A stretch of DNA of 64,000 bases from Serinicoccus chungangensis (GTDB taxonomy: Bacteria; Actinomycetota; Actinomycetes; Actinomycetales; Dermatophilaceae), in assembly GCF_006337125.1 (NCBI RefSeq), contig NZ_CP040887.1, forward strand, positions 1,054,001 to 1,118,000, in the 5' to 3' direction. Every line of letters begins with the position of its first letter. Within the stretch, counting starts at the first letter, position 1. A model generated the notes under the pieces. The model was not told the origin of the DNA. It saw only the letters and a program-made list of their open reading frames with translations, and did no database searches. Below, piece after piece: positions 20,745 through 29,443 of this stretch. Position numbers and translations under genes: made by a program.

Positions 20745-21260
20745 ATGGCCGGGGCACTGCGCAAGACCATGGAGTACCTCGGACTCGCCGAGTCCGACGA
20801 GCGCTTCGACGACTACGACACCTACGCCGACGAGACGCCTGACCAGCGCGCCTCGGGCGCCAGCGTGCGGCAGCTGCGGGAGGACGACCACGGGACCGGT
20901 CAGCACGCCACGGTCGCGACCCTGCCCTCCAGCACCCCTGTGTCCCAGGTCGTCCGCGAGCCGGAGGTCGGCGAGTTGAACCGCATCACCACGATCCACC
21001 CGCGCACCTACAACGAGGCCAAGACGATCGGTGAGGCCTTCCGCGGCGGGGTGCCCGTCATCATGAACCTCTCCGACATGGACGACTCCGACGCCAAGCG
21101 GCTGGTCGACTTCGCCGCCGGCCTGGCCTTCGGGCTGCACGGGTCCATCGAGCGGGTGACCAGCAAGGTGTTCCTGCTCAGCCCGTCCTTCGTCGAGGTC
21201 GACGGGGGCACGACCGCCGAGCAGACGCGCGGCGCTCAGGGCCCCTTCAACCAGAGCTGA
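20745..21260 (+). CDS. sepF: SepF, Z-ring membrane anchor
   Basis: 171-residue protein that tethers FtsZ to the membrane in bacteria lacking FtsA. The N-terminus ([20 protein letters not shown]) is the amphipathic membrane helix, then an acidic linker and the SepF fold ([65 protein letters not shown]). GGAG lies before ATG 20745. FtsZ in this window has the matching C-terminal peptide. Confidence 0.96.
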   Translation: MAGALRKTMEYLGLAESDERFDDYDTYADETPDQRASGASVRQLREDDHGTGQHATVATLPSSTPVSQVVREPEVGELNRITTIHPRTYNEAKTIGEAFRGGVPVIMNLSDMDDSDAKRLVDFAAGLAFGLHGSIERVTSKVFLLSPSFVEVDGGTTAEQTRGAQGPFNQS

Positions 21261-21323
21261 CGCGTGTCCTCCGGGCCCGGCCTGGAGCAGCGGACGCCCA
21301 GGTCGTCCACGTAGGGTGGCTCC

Positions 21324-21608
21324 ATGATCGGCCAGATCCTCGCGCTCGTCCTCAACCTGTACTTCTTCGTGCTCATCGCCCGCCTGGTGTTCGACTGGGT
21401 GCAGGTCTTCGCGCGGGAGTGGCGACCCAAGGGTCCCGTCCTCGTCCTGGCCAACGGGGTCTACAGCCTCACCGACCCGCCCCTGCGGGCGTTGCGGCGG
21501 GTCATCCCGCCCCTGCGCCTGGGCGGCGTGGCCCTCGACCTCGGGTTCCTCGTGCTCATCATCGCGGTCGGCATCGGTCGCTCGCTGGCCCTGTCGCTGC
21601 CCTTCTGA
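21324..21608 (+). CDS. YggT family membrane protein
   Basis: 94-residue protein with two membrane helices (ILALVLNLYFFVLIARLVF and VALDLGFLVLIIAVGIG) around the conserved loop LTDPPLRALRRVIPPLRLGG, as in YggT proteins, which lie between sepF and divIVA in actinobacteria. The -10-like TAGGGT (21312-21317) sits 6 bases before ATG 21324 with no ribosome site, so the mRNA is probably leaderless. Confidence 0.92.
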   Translation: MIGQILALVLNLYFFVLIARLVFDWVQVFAREWRPKGPVLVLANGVYSLTDPPLRALRRVIPPLRLGGVALDLGFLVLIIAVGIGRSLALSLPF

Positions 21609-21771
21609 CCTGGGCCGATGTCCTGCGGTGCGGTCGAGGAGCCGCCAGGGCGAGGCGGTGACCGCAGCCGGTCGGTGCGTTAGAGTGCTCGCTGCAGTGC
21701 ATGCCCGCACGCCATCGCCGCCGCCGTGACGCGGTGCCAGGGTGATGGCCCCTTGGACCAAGAGGTGAACC

Positions 21772-22737
21772 ATGGCTCTGTCCCCCGAGGACGTCATCAA
21801 GAAGAGCTTCAGCGCGACGCACCTGCGACGCGGCTACGACGAGACCCAGGTCGACGACTTCCTCGACGAGGTCGTCGTCGAGCTGCGTCGGCTCGTGTCG
21901 GAGAACGACGGTCTGCGCACCGATCTCGAGGACTGCCGCGCCAGCCGCGGGGTGGCCCCCGCGGCCCAGGCGGCAGCGACGTCCGCGCCGAAGGGTGAGG
22001 ACCACGACGACGCGGCCGACGCGCAGGAGCTGGAGGACCTGCGACGCCAGCTCGCCGAGTGCCAGGAGGCCCGGGGCGCCGCCGAGCGGCGCGCGCAGGA
22101 GGCCGAGGAGCGGGCCGGAGCCGCCGAGCGCGACCGGGACGAGGCCCGCTCGTCCCTGGAGGCGGCGGCCGGCGGGGCCGCCGTCGGCGCGGCCACCGCG
22201 GGCGGGGGCGGCGAGGACCCGAGCTCGATCATCTCGCTGGCGCAGCGGCTGCACGACCAGCACGTCGCCGAGGGCGAGAGCACGCGGGCGAGGCTCATCG
22301 AGGAGGGTGACACCTACAAGACCACGGTGGTCGCCGAGGCCGACGAGTACAGCGCCGAGCTGCACCGCACCGGGCAGGAGACCCACGACCGGCTGGTCGC
22401 CGAGGGGCAGGCCACCCACGACGAGCTGGTCCAGACGGGTCAGAGCCGGCACGACGAGCTCGTGCAGGCCGGTCAGAGCCGCCACGACGAGCTCGTGAGC
22501 ACGGGCGAGCAGACGCGCGACCACCTGGTGGCCGAGGGTCAGGCGAACCACGACCAGATGATCGGCGAGGCCGAGCAGAAGCGCGGCCAGGTGCTGGAGG
22601 ACCTGCACGGCAAGGAGAGCGCGCTGGCCGCCACGATCGGTGGGCTGCAGTCGCAGGAGCGCGACCTGCGCGAGCGGCTGCGGGCCTTCCTGGCCGACCA
22701 GATGGAGCGGCTGGACGGGTCCCGACCCACCTCCTGA
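21772..22737 (+). CDS. wag31: DivIVA/Wag31 polar growth scaffold
   Basis: 321-residue coiled-coil protein that marks curved membrane at cell poles and recruits the elongation machinery. The N-terminal domain PEDVIKKSFSATHLRRGYDE plus TQVDDFLDEVVVELRRL is canonical. The centre is Ala/Glu/Arg-rich, and the C-terminal half holds 11-residue repeats before a final coil (SQERDLRERLRAFLADQME). AGAGGTG precedes ATG 21772, and TAGAGT at 21681-21686 may be a -10. Position after yggT identifies it as the orthologue; the gene at 17949 is the extra copy. Confidence 0.95.
   Translation: MALSPEDVIKKSFSATHLRRGYDETQVDDFLDEVVVELRRLVSENDGLRTDLEDCRASRGVAPAAQAAATSAPKGEDHDDAADAQELEDLRRQLAECQEARGAAERRAQEAEERAGAAERDRDEARSSLEAAAGGAAVGAATAGGGGEDPSSIISLAQRLHDQHVAEGESTRARLIEEGDTYKTTVVAEADEYSAELHRTGQETHDRLVAEGQATHDELVQTGQSRHDELVQAGQSRHDELVSTGEQTRDHLVAEGQANHDQMIGEAEQKRGQVLEDLHGKESALAATIGGLQSQERDLRERLRAFLADQMERLDGSRPTS
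22348..22578 (+). repeat. Seven 33-bp repeats coding an 11-residue coiled-coil unit
   Basis: Units YSAELHRTGQE, THDRLVAEGQA, THDELVQTGQS, RHDELVQAGQS, RHDELVSTGEQ, TRDHLVAEGQA and NHDQMIGEAEQ are exactly 33 bp apart. The pattern HD-x-L-V-x-x-G-Q resembles the repeats in the DivIVA-like gene at 18714-18944, which supports common ancestry of the two genes, or of their repeat tracts. Confidence 0.85.
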
Positions 22738-22758
22738 GGGGTCGCGCCCCCCGACCAC

Positions 22759-22794
22759 GACGACGGCCCGACCACACCCGGTCGGGGCGTCGTC
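22759..22794 (+). terminator. Terminator after wag31
   Basis: GACGACGGCCCGACC (22759-22773) pairs with GGTCGGGGCGTCGTC (22780-22794), 15 bp with one mismatch and a 6-base loop, 21 bases after the stop. It closes the dcw tail. Confidence 0.8.
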
Positions 22795-22825
22795 ACGTCC
22801 CCGCCGACGGTGATGACGTTTCCCG

Positions 22826-22854
22826 TTGTCAACGCCAGGTTGCTGATCTATTCT
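22826..22854 (+). promoter_or_regulatory. Housekeeping-type promoter for the DksA/TraR-lspA-rluD operon
   Basis: TTGTCA (22826-22831) and TATTCT (22849-22854) are separated by exactly 17 bases, the best sigma-70-type match I found in the window. The start codon is 56 bases further on. Confidence 0.65.
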
Positions 22855-22910
22855 CCCAGCACCATCGCTCGCCTGGCAGGGGGAGCGCAGCCCACGAACG
22901 AAGGACAGCC

Positions 22911-23381
22911 GTGGCGACGAGCGTGAAGAAGGGGGGGCCGAGCGGCGCGAGCCGCCCGGCCCGTGGCGCGAGGCAGTCGGACCAGCACCGGGCGCTCAGC
23001 GTGCGCGAGGACGAGACCCCGTGGACCGCCGCCGAGCTCGACGAGCTGCGCGGCGAGCTCCAGGCCGAGATCGACCGCCTCCGCAGGGAGGTCGAGGAGG
23101 CCGAGCACGACCTGCTGGACCGCGGCCGCTCCTTCGGTGACGGCGCGGGTGACGACCAGGCGGACGCAGGCGCCGCCACGTGGGAGCGGGAGCACGAGCT
23201 GTCCGTCACCAACAACGCGCGCGACCTCATCGACCAGAACGCGCACGCGCTGGACCGGGTCGAGGCGGGCACCTACGGCGACTGCGAGTCCTGCGGGACC
23301 CCGATCGGCAAGATGAGGCTGCAGGCCTTCCCTCGTGCGACGCTATGCATGACATGCAAGCAGAAGCAGGAACGTCGCTGA
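22911..23381 (+). CDS. DksA/TraR-type zinc-finger transcription factor
   Basis: 156-residue protein. A basic low-complexity N-terminus is followed by a coiled coil (ELDELRGELQAEIDRLRREV) and the C-terminal zinc finger: CESCG, then [19 protein letters not shown], giving Cys-x2-Cys and Cys-x2-Cys. Family members bind in the secondary channel of RNA polymerase. GTG 22911 is preceded by GAAGGA. It heads an operon with lspA, which overlaps its 3' end. Confidence 0.9.
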   Translation: MATSVKKGGPSGASRPARGARQSDQHRALSVREDETPWTAAELDELRGELQAEIDRLRREVEEAEHDLLDRGRSFGDGAGDDQADAGAATWEREHELSVTNNARDLIDQNAHALDRVEAGTYGDCESCGTPIGKMRLQAFPRATLCMTCKQKQERR

Positions 23382-23902
23382 CCACACGTCCCCCGAGACG
23401 CACCGCCGTGGTGCTCCTCGTCGCGCTGCTCTGGGCGGGCCTGGACCAGGCCACCAAGGCGTGGGCCGAGGCCACCCTCACCCGGGGCGAGTCGGTGCCC
23501 GTGCTCGGTGAGGTGCTGCAGCTGCACCTCACCTACAACTCCGGGGCGGCCTTCTCCCTCGGCACCGGCTGGACGGGTGTCGTGACGACCGTGGCCACCA
23601 TCGTGTCGGTGGTCATCATCTGGCAGGCGTTCCGCACCCGCAGCCTGGTCTGGGGCATCACCCTGGGTCTCCTGCTGGGCGGTGCCGTGGGCAACCTCGT
23701 CGACCGCTACCTGCGGCCCCCCTCGGTCGGGCTGGGCCACGTCGTGGACTTCATCGCGCTCCCGAACTTCCCGGTCTTCAACATCGCCGACATGGGCGTG
23801 ACGACCGCGGCCGTCCTCATCGTCCTGCTGTCCCTGCGCGGCTACCATCCTGACGGCACCCGCGAGGGCCAGGAGCCCGCGGACCTGGAGGAGGCGCGGT
23901 GA
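23354..23902 (+). CDS. lspA: LspA, lipoprotein signal peptidase II
   Basis: Membrane aspartyl protease that removes signal peptides from prolipoproteins. Four membrane helices and the catalytic regions are present: [21 protein letters not shown] (first Asp) and [19 protein letters not shown] (second Asp). The start is uncertain: ATG 23345 and 23354 both lie inside the previous gene without a ribosome site, and CTG 23378, with AGGAA upstream and a 4-base overlap of the previous stop, may be the real one. About 182 residues from 23354. Confidence 0.92.
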   Translation: MQAEAGTSLTTRPPRRTAVVLLVALLWAGLDQATKAWAEATLTRGESVPVLGEVLQLHLTYNSGAAFSLGTGWTGVVTTVATIVSVVIIWQAFRTRSLVWGITLGLLLGGAVGNLVDRYLRPPSVGLGHVVDFIALPNFPVFNIADMGVTTAAVLIVLLSLRGYHPDGTREGQEPADLEEAR

Positions 23903-24828
23903 GCGACTTCCGGCTGTTCACCGTGCCTGAGGGTCTCGAGGGAGAGCGCGTCGACGCCGCCCTCCCGCGGCTGCTGGGGCTCTCCCGGTCGAGGGCGGCC
24001 GCCCTGGCGGGTGAGGGCCACGTGGTGGTGGACGGGCGCACGGTCGGCAAGTCCGAGCGGCTCACCGCCGGTGCCTCGCTCGAGGTGCGGATGCCGTCGG
24101 TCACCGAGCCGGCGGAGCTGGCCGTCGTCGCCGAGCCGGTCGAGGGCATGCGCATCGTGCACGACGACCCCGAGATCGTCGTGGTCGACAAGCCCGCCTT
24201 CGTGGCGGCCCACCCCAGCGTCGGCTGGACCGGCCCGACCGTGGTGGGTGGCCTGGCGGCCGCGGGTTACCGGATCTCGACGTCGGGGGCCCCCGAGCGG
24301 CAGGGCATCGTGCAGCGGCTCGACGTCGGCACCAGCGGCCTCATGGTCGTGGCCAAGTCCGAGCGCGCCTACACCGTGCTCAAGCAGGCCTTCCGGGACC
24401 GCGTGGTCGACAAGACCTACCACGCCCTCGTGCAGGGTCTGCCCGACCCGCACGAGGGGACCATCGACGCGCCCATCGGTCGCCACCCCGGGCACGACTA
24501 CCGGTTCGCCGTCATGACGAGCGGCCGGCCGAGCATCACCCACTACGAGCTGCTCGAGGCGCACCGGCGCGCGAGCCTGCTGCAGATCCACCTCGAGACC
24601 GGTCGCACCCACCAGATCCGGGTGCACTTCTCCGCACTCCGGCACCCCTGCTGCGGCGACCTCACCTACGGCGCCGACCCCACGCTGGCGCGCGACCTGG
24701 GCCTGGACCGCCAGTGGCTGCACGCCACCGAGCTCGCCTTCGACCACCCCGGCAGCGGTGAGCGCGTGAGCTTCGCCTCGGCATACCCGCAGGACCTGGC
24801 GCAGGCGCTGGAGCGCATCCGCGGGTGA
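23899..24828 (+). CDS. rluD: RluD-like 23S rRNA pseudouridine synthase
   Basis: 309-residue RluA-family enzyme. An N-terminal S4 RNA-binding domain ([20 protein letters not shown]) precedes the catalytic domain with [31 protein letters not shown] (catalytic Asp) and [21 protein letters not shown] 23899 overlaps the lspA stop. The lspA-rluD order is common in Gram-positive bacteria and places it in the RluD subgroup, although the exact uridine targets cannot be read here. Confidence 0.92.
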   Translation: MSDFRLFTVPEGLEGERVDAALPRLLGLSRSRAAALAGEGHVVVDGRTVGKSERLTAGASLEVRMPSVTEPAELAVVAEPVEGMRIVHDDPEIVVVDKPAFVAAHPSVGWTGPTVVGGLAAAGYRISTSGAPERQGIVQRLDVGTSGLMVVAKSERAYTVLKQAFRDRVVDKTYHALVQGLPDPHEGTIDAPIGRHPGHDYRFAVMTSGRPSITHYELLEAHRRASLLQIHLETGRTHQIRVHFSALRHPCCGDLTYGADPTLARDLGLDRQWLHATELAFDHPGSGERVSFASAYPQDLAQALERIRG

Positions 24829-24865
24829 CCCGGGACGGGGCGGCCGGAGTGTCAGCGGCGCGAAC

Positions 24866-24871
24866 TAGGAT
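24866..24871 (+). promoter_or_regulatory. -10 box for dnaE
   Basis: TAGGAT lies 9 bases before ATG 24881, and no Shine-Dalgarno sequence is present. A leaderless or nearly leaderless dnaE mRNA is likely. Confidence 0.5.
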
Positions 24872-24880
24872 CTCGTCCTG

Positions 24881-27800
24881 ATGTCAGCACCAGCCAGCAG
24901 CAGCGTCCCGCGCGAGCAGAACTTCGTCCACCTGCACAACCACACCGAGTACTCCATGCTCGACGGTGCGGCGCGGATCACCGATATGTTCGACAAGGCC
25001 GCCGAGCTGGGGATGCCGGCGATCGCGACGACCGACCACGGGTTCATCTTCGGCGCCTACGAGTTCTGGAAGACCGCTCAGCGCTACGACGTCAAGCCGA
25101 TCATCGGGCTCGAGGCCTACGTCACGCCGGGCACCCACCGCACGGACAAGACCCGGGTGAAGTACGGCGACGGGGGACGTGACGACGTCTCCGGTGGCGG
25201 CGCCTACACCCACATGACGCTGCTGGCGCGCAACAACAACGGCATGCACAACCTCTTCCGGATGGCCTCGCTGGCCTCGATGGAGGGCTACTACTTCAAG
25301 CCCCGCATGGACCGCGAGCTGCTGGAGACCTACGGCCAGGGCCTCATCGCGACCACCGGCTGCCCGTCCGGGGAGATCCAGACCCGGCTGCGGCTCGGGC
25401 AGTGGGACCAGGCGGTTCAGTACGCCTCGGACATGAAGGACATCTTCGGGGCGGACAACTACTTCCTCGAGCTCATGGACCACGGCATCCAGATCGAGCG
25501 GGTCGTCCGCCAGGACCTGCTCCGGCTGGCCAAGGAGCTGTCCCTGCCGCTGCTGGCGACCAACGACCTGCACTACACGCACCAGGAGGACGCCAAGGCG
25601 CACTCCGCGCTGCTGTGCGTGCAGTCCGGCTCGACGATGCAGGACCCGAACCGGTTCCAGTTCAACGGCGACGGCTACTACCTCAAGTCGGCCGCCGAGA
25701 TGCGGGACGTGTGGCGCGAGCTGCCCGAGGCCTGCGACAACACCCTGCTGGTGGCCGACCGCTGCGACATCTCCTTCACCGAGGGCGAGGGGCGCTACAT
25801 GCCGCGCTTCCCGGTCCCGGAGGGTGAGGACGAGACCAGCTGGTTCATCAAGGAGGTCGAGACCGGCCTGCAGCGCCGCTATCCGGAGGGGGTGCCGGAC
25901 TACGCGCGCAAGCAGGCGGAGTACGAGGCCGAGGTCATCATCGGCAAGGGCTACCCGGGCTACTTCCTCGTCGTCGCCGACTTCATCAACTGGGCCAAGG
26001 ACAACGGGATCAAGGTCGGCCCGGGCCGAGGCTCGGGCGCCGGGTCCATGTGCGCCTACGCCATGGGGATCACCGACCTGGACCCGATCCCGCACGGCCT
26101 GATCTTCGAGCGGTTCCTCAACCCCGAGCGCAAGTCGATGCCCGACTTCGACGTCGACTTCGACGACCGGCGCCGCTCGGAGGTCATCCGCTACGTCACC
26201 GAGAAGTACGGCGACGACCGGGTCGCGATGATCGTCACCTACGGCACGATCAAGGCCAAGCAGGCGCTCAAGGACTCCTCCCGGGTCATGGGCTACCCCT
26301 TCGCCATGGGCGAGAGGCTCACCAAGGCCATGCCGCCCAGCGTCATGGGCAAGGACATCTCCCTGTCCGGGATCCAGGACCCGCAGGACAAGAGGTATGC
26401 CGAGGCGGGCGAGTTCCGCGAGCTGCTCGCCGAGGACGAGCACGCCGCCGAGGTCTTCGACACCGCCACGGGCCTGGAGGGGCTGAAGCGCCAGTGGGGG
26501 GTGCACGCGGCCGGCGTCATCATGTCCAGCGAGCCGCTCATCGACGTCATCCCCATCATGCGCCGTGACCAGGACGGCCAGATCATCACCCAGTTCGACT
26601 ACCCGACGTGCGAGTCGCTCGGGCTGGTCAAGATGGACTTCCTGGGGCTGCGCAACCTCACCGTCCTCGACGACGCGATCACCAACATCAAGGACAACCG
26701 GGGCCAGGAGATCGACCTCGACGCCCTGTCCAAGGACATGACCGACCGGGCGACCTACGACCTGCTGAGCCGAGGAGACACGCTCGGCGTCTTCCAGCTC
26801 GACGGCAACGGGATGCGCCAGCTGCTGCGGCTCATGCAGCCGGACACCTTCGAGGACATCTCGGCGGCGCTCGCCCTCTACCGGCCCGGGCCCATGGGCG
26901 TCAACGCCCACACCAACTTCGCCCTGCGCAAGAACGGCAAGCAGGAGAACACCCCGCTGGACCCCGAGCTCAAGGGCAAGCTGCAGCCGGAGATGGAGGA
27001 GGCCCTGCAGCCCATCCTGGAGAACACGTACGGCTTGTGCGTAGCGGGGGAGACCCCCATCATCGACGCCGACAGCGGAGAGCGGGTTCGGGTCGACGAG
27101 CTCGAGGAGCGCGTGCGGCAGGGATTCTTCACCCTGGGTGTCGACGAGCGCGGCAAGGTCGTACGCCGACGGGTCACGCACTGGTGGCAGATGCCGGACA
27201 AGCCCGTGCTGACGGTGGCGACGGTGCTGGGCGAGCGCCTCCGCCTGTCGGCCGACCACCCCGTGCTCACCCAGCGCGGCTGGGTCCGGGCCGGTGAGCT
27301 CGTGGTGGGTGATGACCGGATCGCGTGGACGGACGACGAGCGTGTCCGAGCCGGGCGCGCCGAGACCGTCCTCGTCGGCGCCACCGCCGGTCCTGCAGCC
27401 GCGGACTTCCCGGTGTCTGCGACCGCTGCCGAGGGGCGCGACGAAAAGCTGGGTTGGGCACGCGTCACCGACGTCTCGGTGGGGCCGGCCGAGCCGGTCT
27501 ACGACATCACCGTCGACGACGTGCACAACTTCATCGTCCACGGGATGGTGCTCTCCAACTGCATCTACCAGGAGCAGGTCATGGAGATCGCCCAGAAGCT
27601 GGCGGGCTACACCCTGGGCAACGCCGACCTGCTCCGCCGCGCGATGGGCAAGAAGAAGAAGGAGGTGCTCGACGCCGAGTACATCCCGTTCTCCGACGGG
27701 ATGAAGGCCAACGGCTACAACGAGGCCTCGGTGGCCGCGCTGTGGGGCGTGCTCGTGCCGTTCTCCGACTACGCCTTCAACAAGGCGCACACCGCGGCCT

Positions 27801-29002
27801 ACGGCGTCATCTCCTACTGGACCGGCTACCTCAAGGCCAACTTCCCCGCCGAGTACATGGCGGCCCTGCTCACCAGCGTGGGGGACGACAAGGACAAGAC
27901 GGCGCTCTACCTCGCCGAGTGCCGCCGGCTGCGCATCCCCGTCCTGCCGCCGGACGTCAACGAGTCGATCGGCACCTTCGCGGCGGTCGGCGACGACATC
28001 CGCTTCGGTCTGCAGGCGATCCGCAACGTCGGTTCCAACGTCGTGCAGGCCATCGTCGCCACCCGCGAGGAGAAGGGCGCGTTCACCTCCTTCGAGGACT
28101 TCCTGCGCAAGTGCCCGGCCGTGGTCTGCAACAAGCGCACCATCGAGTCGCTGTGCAAGGCCGGGGCCTTCGACGGGCTCGGGCACACCCGCCAGGGCCT
28201 CGTCACGGTCCACGAGCGGTACGTCGAGGCGCTCGCCGACGAGAAGAAGCAGGAGGCCATCGGCCAGGACAGCCTCTTCTCCGGGCTCTCCTTCGGCGGA
28301 GGCGACGAGGACGGCGGGGGAGAGCCGCTGCAGATCGTCACCCTCCCGGCCATCCCCGGCATCGAGTGGGACAAGACCGCCCGGCTCGCGTTCGAGCGGG
28401 AGATGCTGGGTCTCTACGTCTCCGACCACCCGCTCAACGGCATCGAGCACATCCTGTCCCAGCACGCCTCCGCCTCGATCCTGCAGCTCGTCGGCGAGGA
28501 CGGCGCCAAGGACGGTGACTTCGTCACCGTCGCCGGGCTCATCACCAACCTGCAGCTCAAGCGGACCAAGAACGGCGACCCGTACGCCCGGGCCACCGTC
28601 GAGGACATGGCCGGCTCGCTCGACGTCGTCTTCTGGCCCAAGACCTACATGACCATCTCGACCATGCTGGCCGAGGACACCGTCGTCGTGGTCAAGGGCC
28701 GGCTGAAGAAGGACGACTCCACCGAGCTCATGGCCAACGAGATGATGCTGCCGGACATCAAGACCGGTCCCCGCGGTCCGGTCGTCCTGACCATGACCCC
28801 GACCCGCATCAACGACGTGCTGGCGCACCAGCTCAAGGGGGTGCTGGCCAACCACCCCGGTGCCACCGAGGTGCACGTCCGGCTGACCCAGCCGGGCCGC
28901 ACCGTCCTCATCAAGCTCGACGAGGGCCTGCGGGTCACCGCGACCCCGGAGCTGTTCGGCGACCTCAAGGCCCTGCTGGGGCCGGCCAGCGTCGGGAGCT
29001 GA
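24881..29002 (+). CDS. dnaE: DnaE, replicative DNA polymerase III alpha subunit, interrupted by an intein
   Basis: 1373-residue precursor; 1199 residues remain after splicing, usual for actinobacterial DnaE1. The N-terminal PHP domain begins at FVHLHNHTEYSMLDGAA. The polymerase core includes PGRGSGAGSMCAYAMGITD and the catalytic acidic motif DFDVDFDDRR near residues 421-430. An intein splits TYGL-CIYQEQVM at residues 720-893. The helix-hairpin-helix region and a C-terminal OB fold (VAGLITNLQLKRTKNGDPYA) follow. All essential motifs look intact, so function depends on splicing. It is transcribed from its own -10 box. Confidence 0.97.
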   Translation: MSAPASSSVPREQNFVHLHNHTEYSMLDGAARITDMFDKAAELGMPAIATTDHGFIFGAYEFWKTAQRYDVKPIIGLEAYVTPGTHRTDKTRVKYGDGGRDDVSGGGAYTHMTLLARNNNGMHNLFRMASLASMEGYYFKPRMDRELLETYGQGLIATTGCPSGEIQTRLRLGQWDQAVQYASDMKDIFGADNYFLELMDHGIQIERVVRQDLLRLAKELSLPLLATNDLHYTHQEDAKAHSALLCVQSGSTMQDPNRFQFNGDGYYLKSAAEMRDVWRELPEACDNTLLVADRCDISFTEGEGRYMPRFPVPEGEDETSWFIKEVETGLQRRYPEGVPDYARKQAEYEAEVIIGKGYPGYFLVVADFINWAKDNGIKVGPGRGSGAGSMCAYAMGITDLDPIPHGLIFERFLNPERKSMPDFDVDFDDRRRSEVIRYVTEKYGDDRVAMIVTYGTIKAKQALKDSSRVMGYPFAMGERLTKAMPPSVMGKDISLSGIQDPQDKRYAEAGEFRELLAEDEHAAEVFDTATGLEGLKRQWGVHAAGVIMSSEPLIDVIPIMRRDQDGQIITQFDYPTCESLGLVKMDFLGLRNLTVLDDAITNIKDNRGQEIDLDALSKDMTDRATYDLLSRGDTLGVFQLDGNGMRQLLRLMQPDTFEDISAALALYRPGPMGVNAHTNFALRKNGKQENTPLDPELKGKLQPEMEEALQPILENTYGLCVAGETPIIDADSGERVRVDELEERVRQGFFTLGVDERGKVVRRRVTHWWQMPDKPVLTVATVLGERLRLSADHPVLTQRGWVRAGELVVGDDRIAWTDDERVRAGRAETVLVGATAGPAAADFPVSATAAEGRDEKLGWARVTDVSVGPAEPVYDITVDDVHNFIVHGMVLSNCIYQEQVMEIAQKLAGYTLGNADLLRRAMGKKKKEVLDAEYIPFSDGMKANGYNEASVAALWGVLVPFSDYAFNKAHTAAYGVISYWTGYLKANFPAEYMAALLTSVGDDKDKTALYLAECRRLRIPVLPPDVNESIGTFAAVGDDIRFGLQAIRNVGSNVVQAIVATREEKGAFTSFEDFLRKCPAVVCNKRTIESLCKAGAFDGLGHTRQGLVTVHERYVEALADEKKQEAIGQDSLFSGLSFGGGDEDGGGEPLQIVTLPAIPGIEWDKTARLAFEREMLGLYVSDHPLNGIEHILSQHASASILQLVGEDGAKDGDFVTVAGLITNLQLKRTKNGDPYARATVEDMAGSLDVVFWPKTYMTISTMLAEDTVVVVKGRLKKDDSTELMANEMMLPDIKTGPRGPVVLTMTPTRINDVLAHQLKGVLANHPGATEVHVRLTQPGRTVLIKLDEGLRVTATPELFGDLKALLGPASVGS
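27038..27559 (+). mobile_element. DnaE mini-intein (174 residues, no homing endonuclease)
   Basis: Residues 720-893 of DnaE. It starts with Cys1 (CVAGETPIIDADSG), has a B-block-like LRLSADHPVLTQRGW and ends with YDITVDDVHNFIVHGMVLSN followed by Cys+1 of the C-extein. The penultimate residue is Ser instead of the usual His, as in some DnaE inteins. No dodecapeptide (LAGLIDADG) or HNH motif is visible between the splicing blocks; a short variable stretch takes their place. It is therefore a splicing-only element, fixed in the conserved YQEQVM motif. Confidence 0.95.
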
Positions 29003-29017
29003 GGGCCACCCGCCGCC

Positions 29018-29296
29018 TCAGGTGAGCGTGACGACGAACCCGCCCTCGTTGAGGTCCTGCCGGGCCGTCGCGGTGATCGCCTGCGGGCCGCCGTCTGCCT
29101 CCAGGTGGGCGGCGACCGCGGCCTCGGCGACCTGCAACGGCGTCATGGAGGGGTACCAGTAGACCTTCTGCTCGCTCGCGCGGCCGTCCGGGCCGCTCAC
29201 GCGGAAGTAGTAGTCGATGCCAGCACCCTGTCGCTGCTGGGTCACGCGGTACGCCCCGGTGACCGAGCGGGTGGTCGACGTGTTCTGAACGGTCAT
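29018..29296 (-). CDS. Small protein of unknown function under Crp-type control
   Basis: 92-residue protein from ATG 29296, which has AGGGGA 6 bases upstream; in-frame starts at 29299 and GTG 29311 are alternatives. It begins MTVQNTSTTRSVTGAYRVTQ, has a Tyr-rich centre (DYYFRVSG, KVYWYPSM) and no membrane segment, signal peptide or metal motif. I recognise no family. The gene converges on dnaE with only 15 bases between stops. An AT-rich leader and a strong Crp/GlxR-like site lie upstream, so expression is probably conditional. Confidence 0.75.
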   Translation of the reverse strand: MTVQNTSTTRSVTGAYRVTQQRQGAGIDYYFRVSGPDGRASEQKVYWYPSMTPLQVAEAAVAAHLEADGGPQAITATARQDLNEGGFVVTLT

Positions 29297-29381
29297 CATG
29301 GATCCCCTCACTCGCGGTTACTGGTGAGGAACTTTACTCACTCTTTACCCTTTCATGGGGAAATCTTGACCCAAATGCCGC

Positions 29382-29397
29382 TGTGATGCACATCACA
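29382..29397. promoter_or_regulatory. Crp/GlxR-type operator
   Basis: TGTGATGCACATCACA matches TGTGA-N6-TCACA exactly, and the half-sites extend to CTGTGATG...CATCACAG. It is 86-101 bases before the start of the small minus-strand gene and 47 bases beyond the 3' end of the asparagine-synthetase-like gene, so the small gene is the likely target. Position suits activation by a cAMP-receptor-type protein. Confidence 0.8.
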
Positions 29398-29443
29398 GTG
29401 ACCGTTCGGTGGCGGGAGGGCGTCGTCCTGGTCCCTGGCCGGT

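Noticed and set aside
24884..28876. A 1330-codon open frame opposite dnaE
   Set aside because: Pure shadow of dnaE; no domains, and dnaE is certain.
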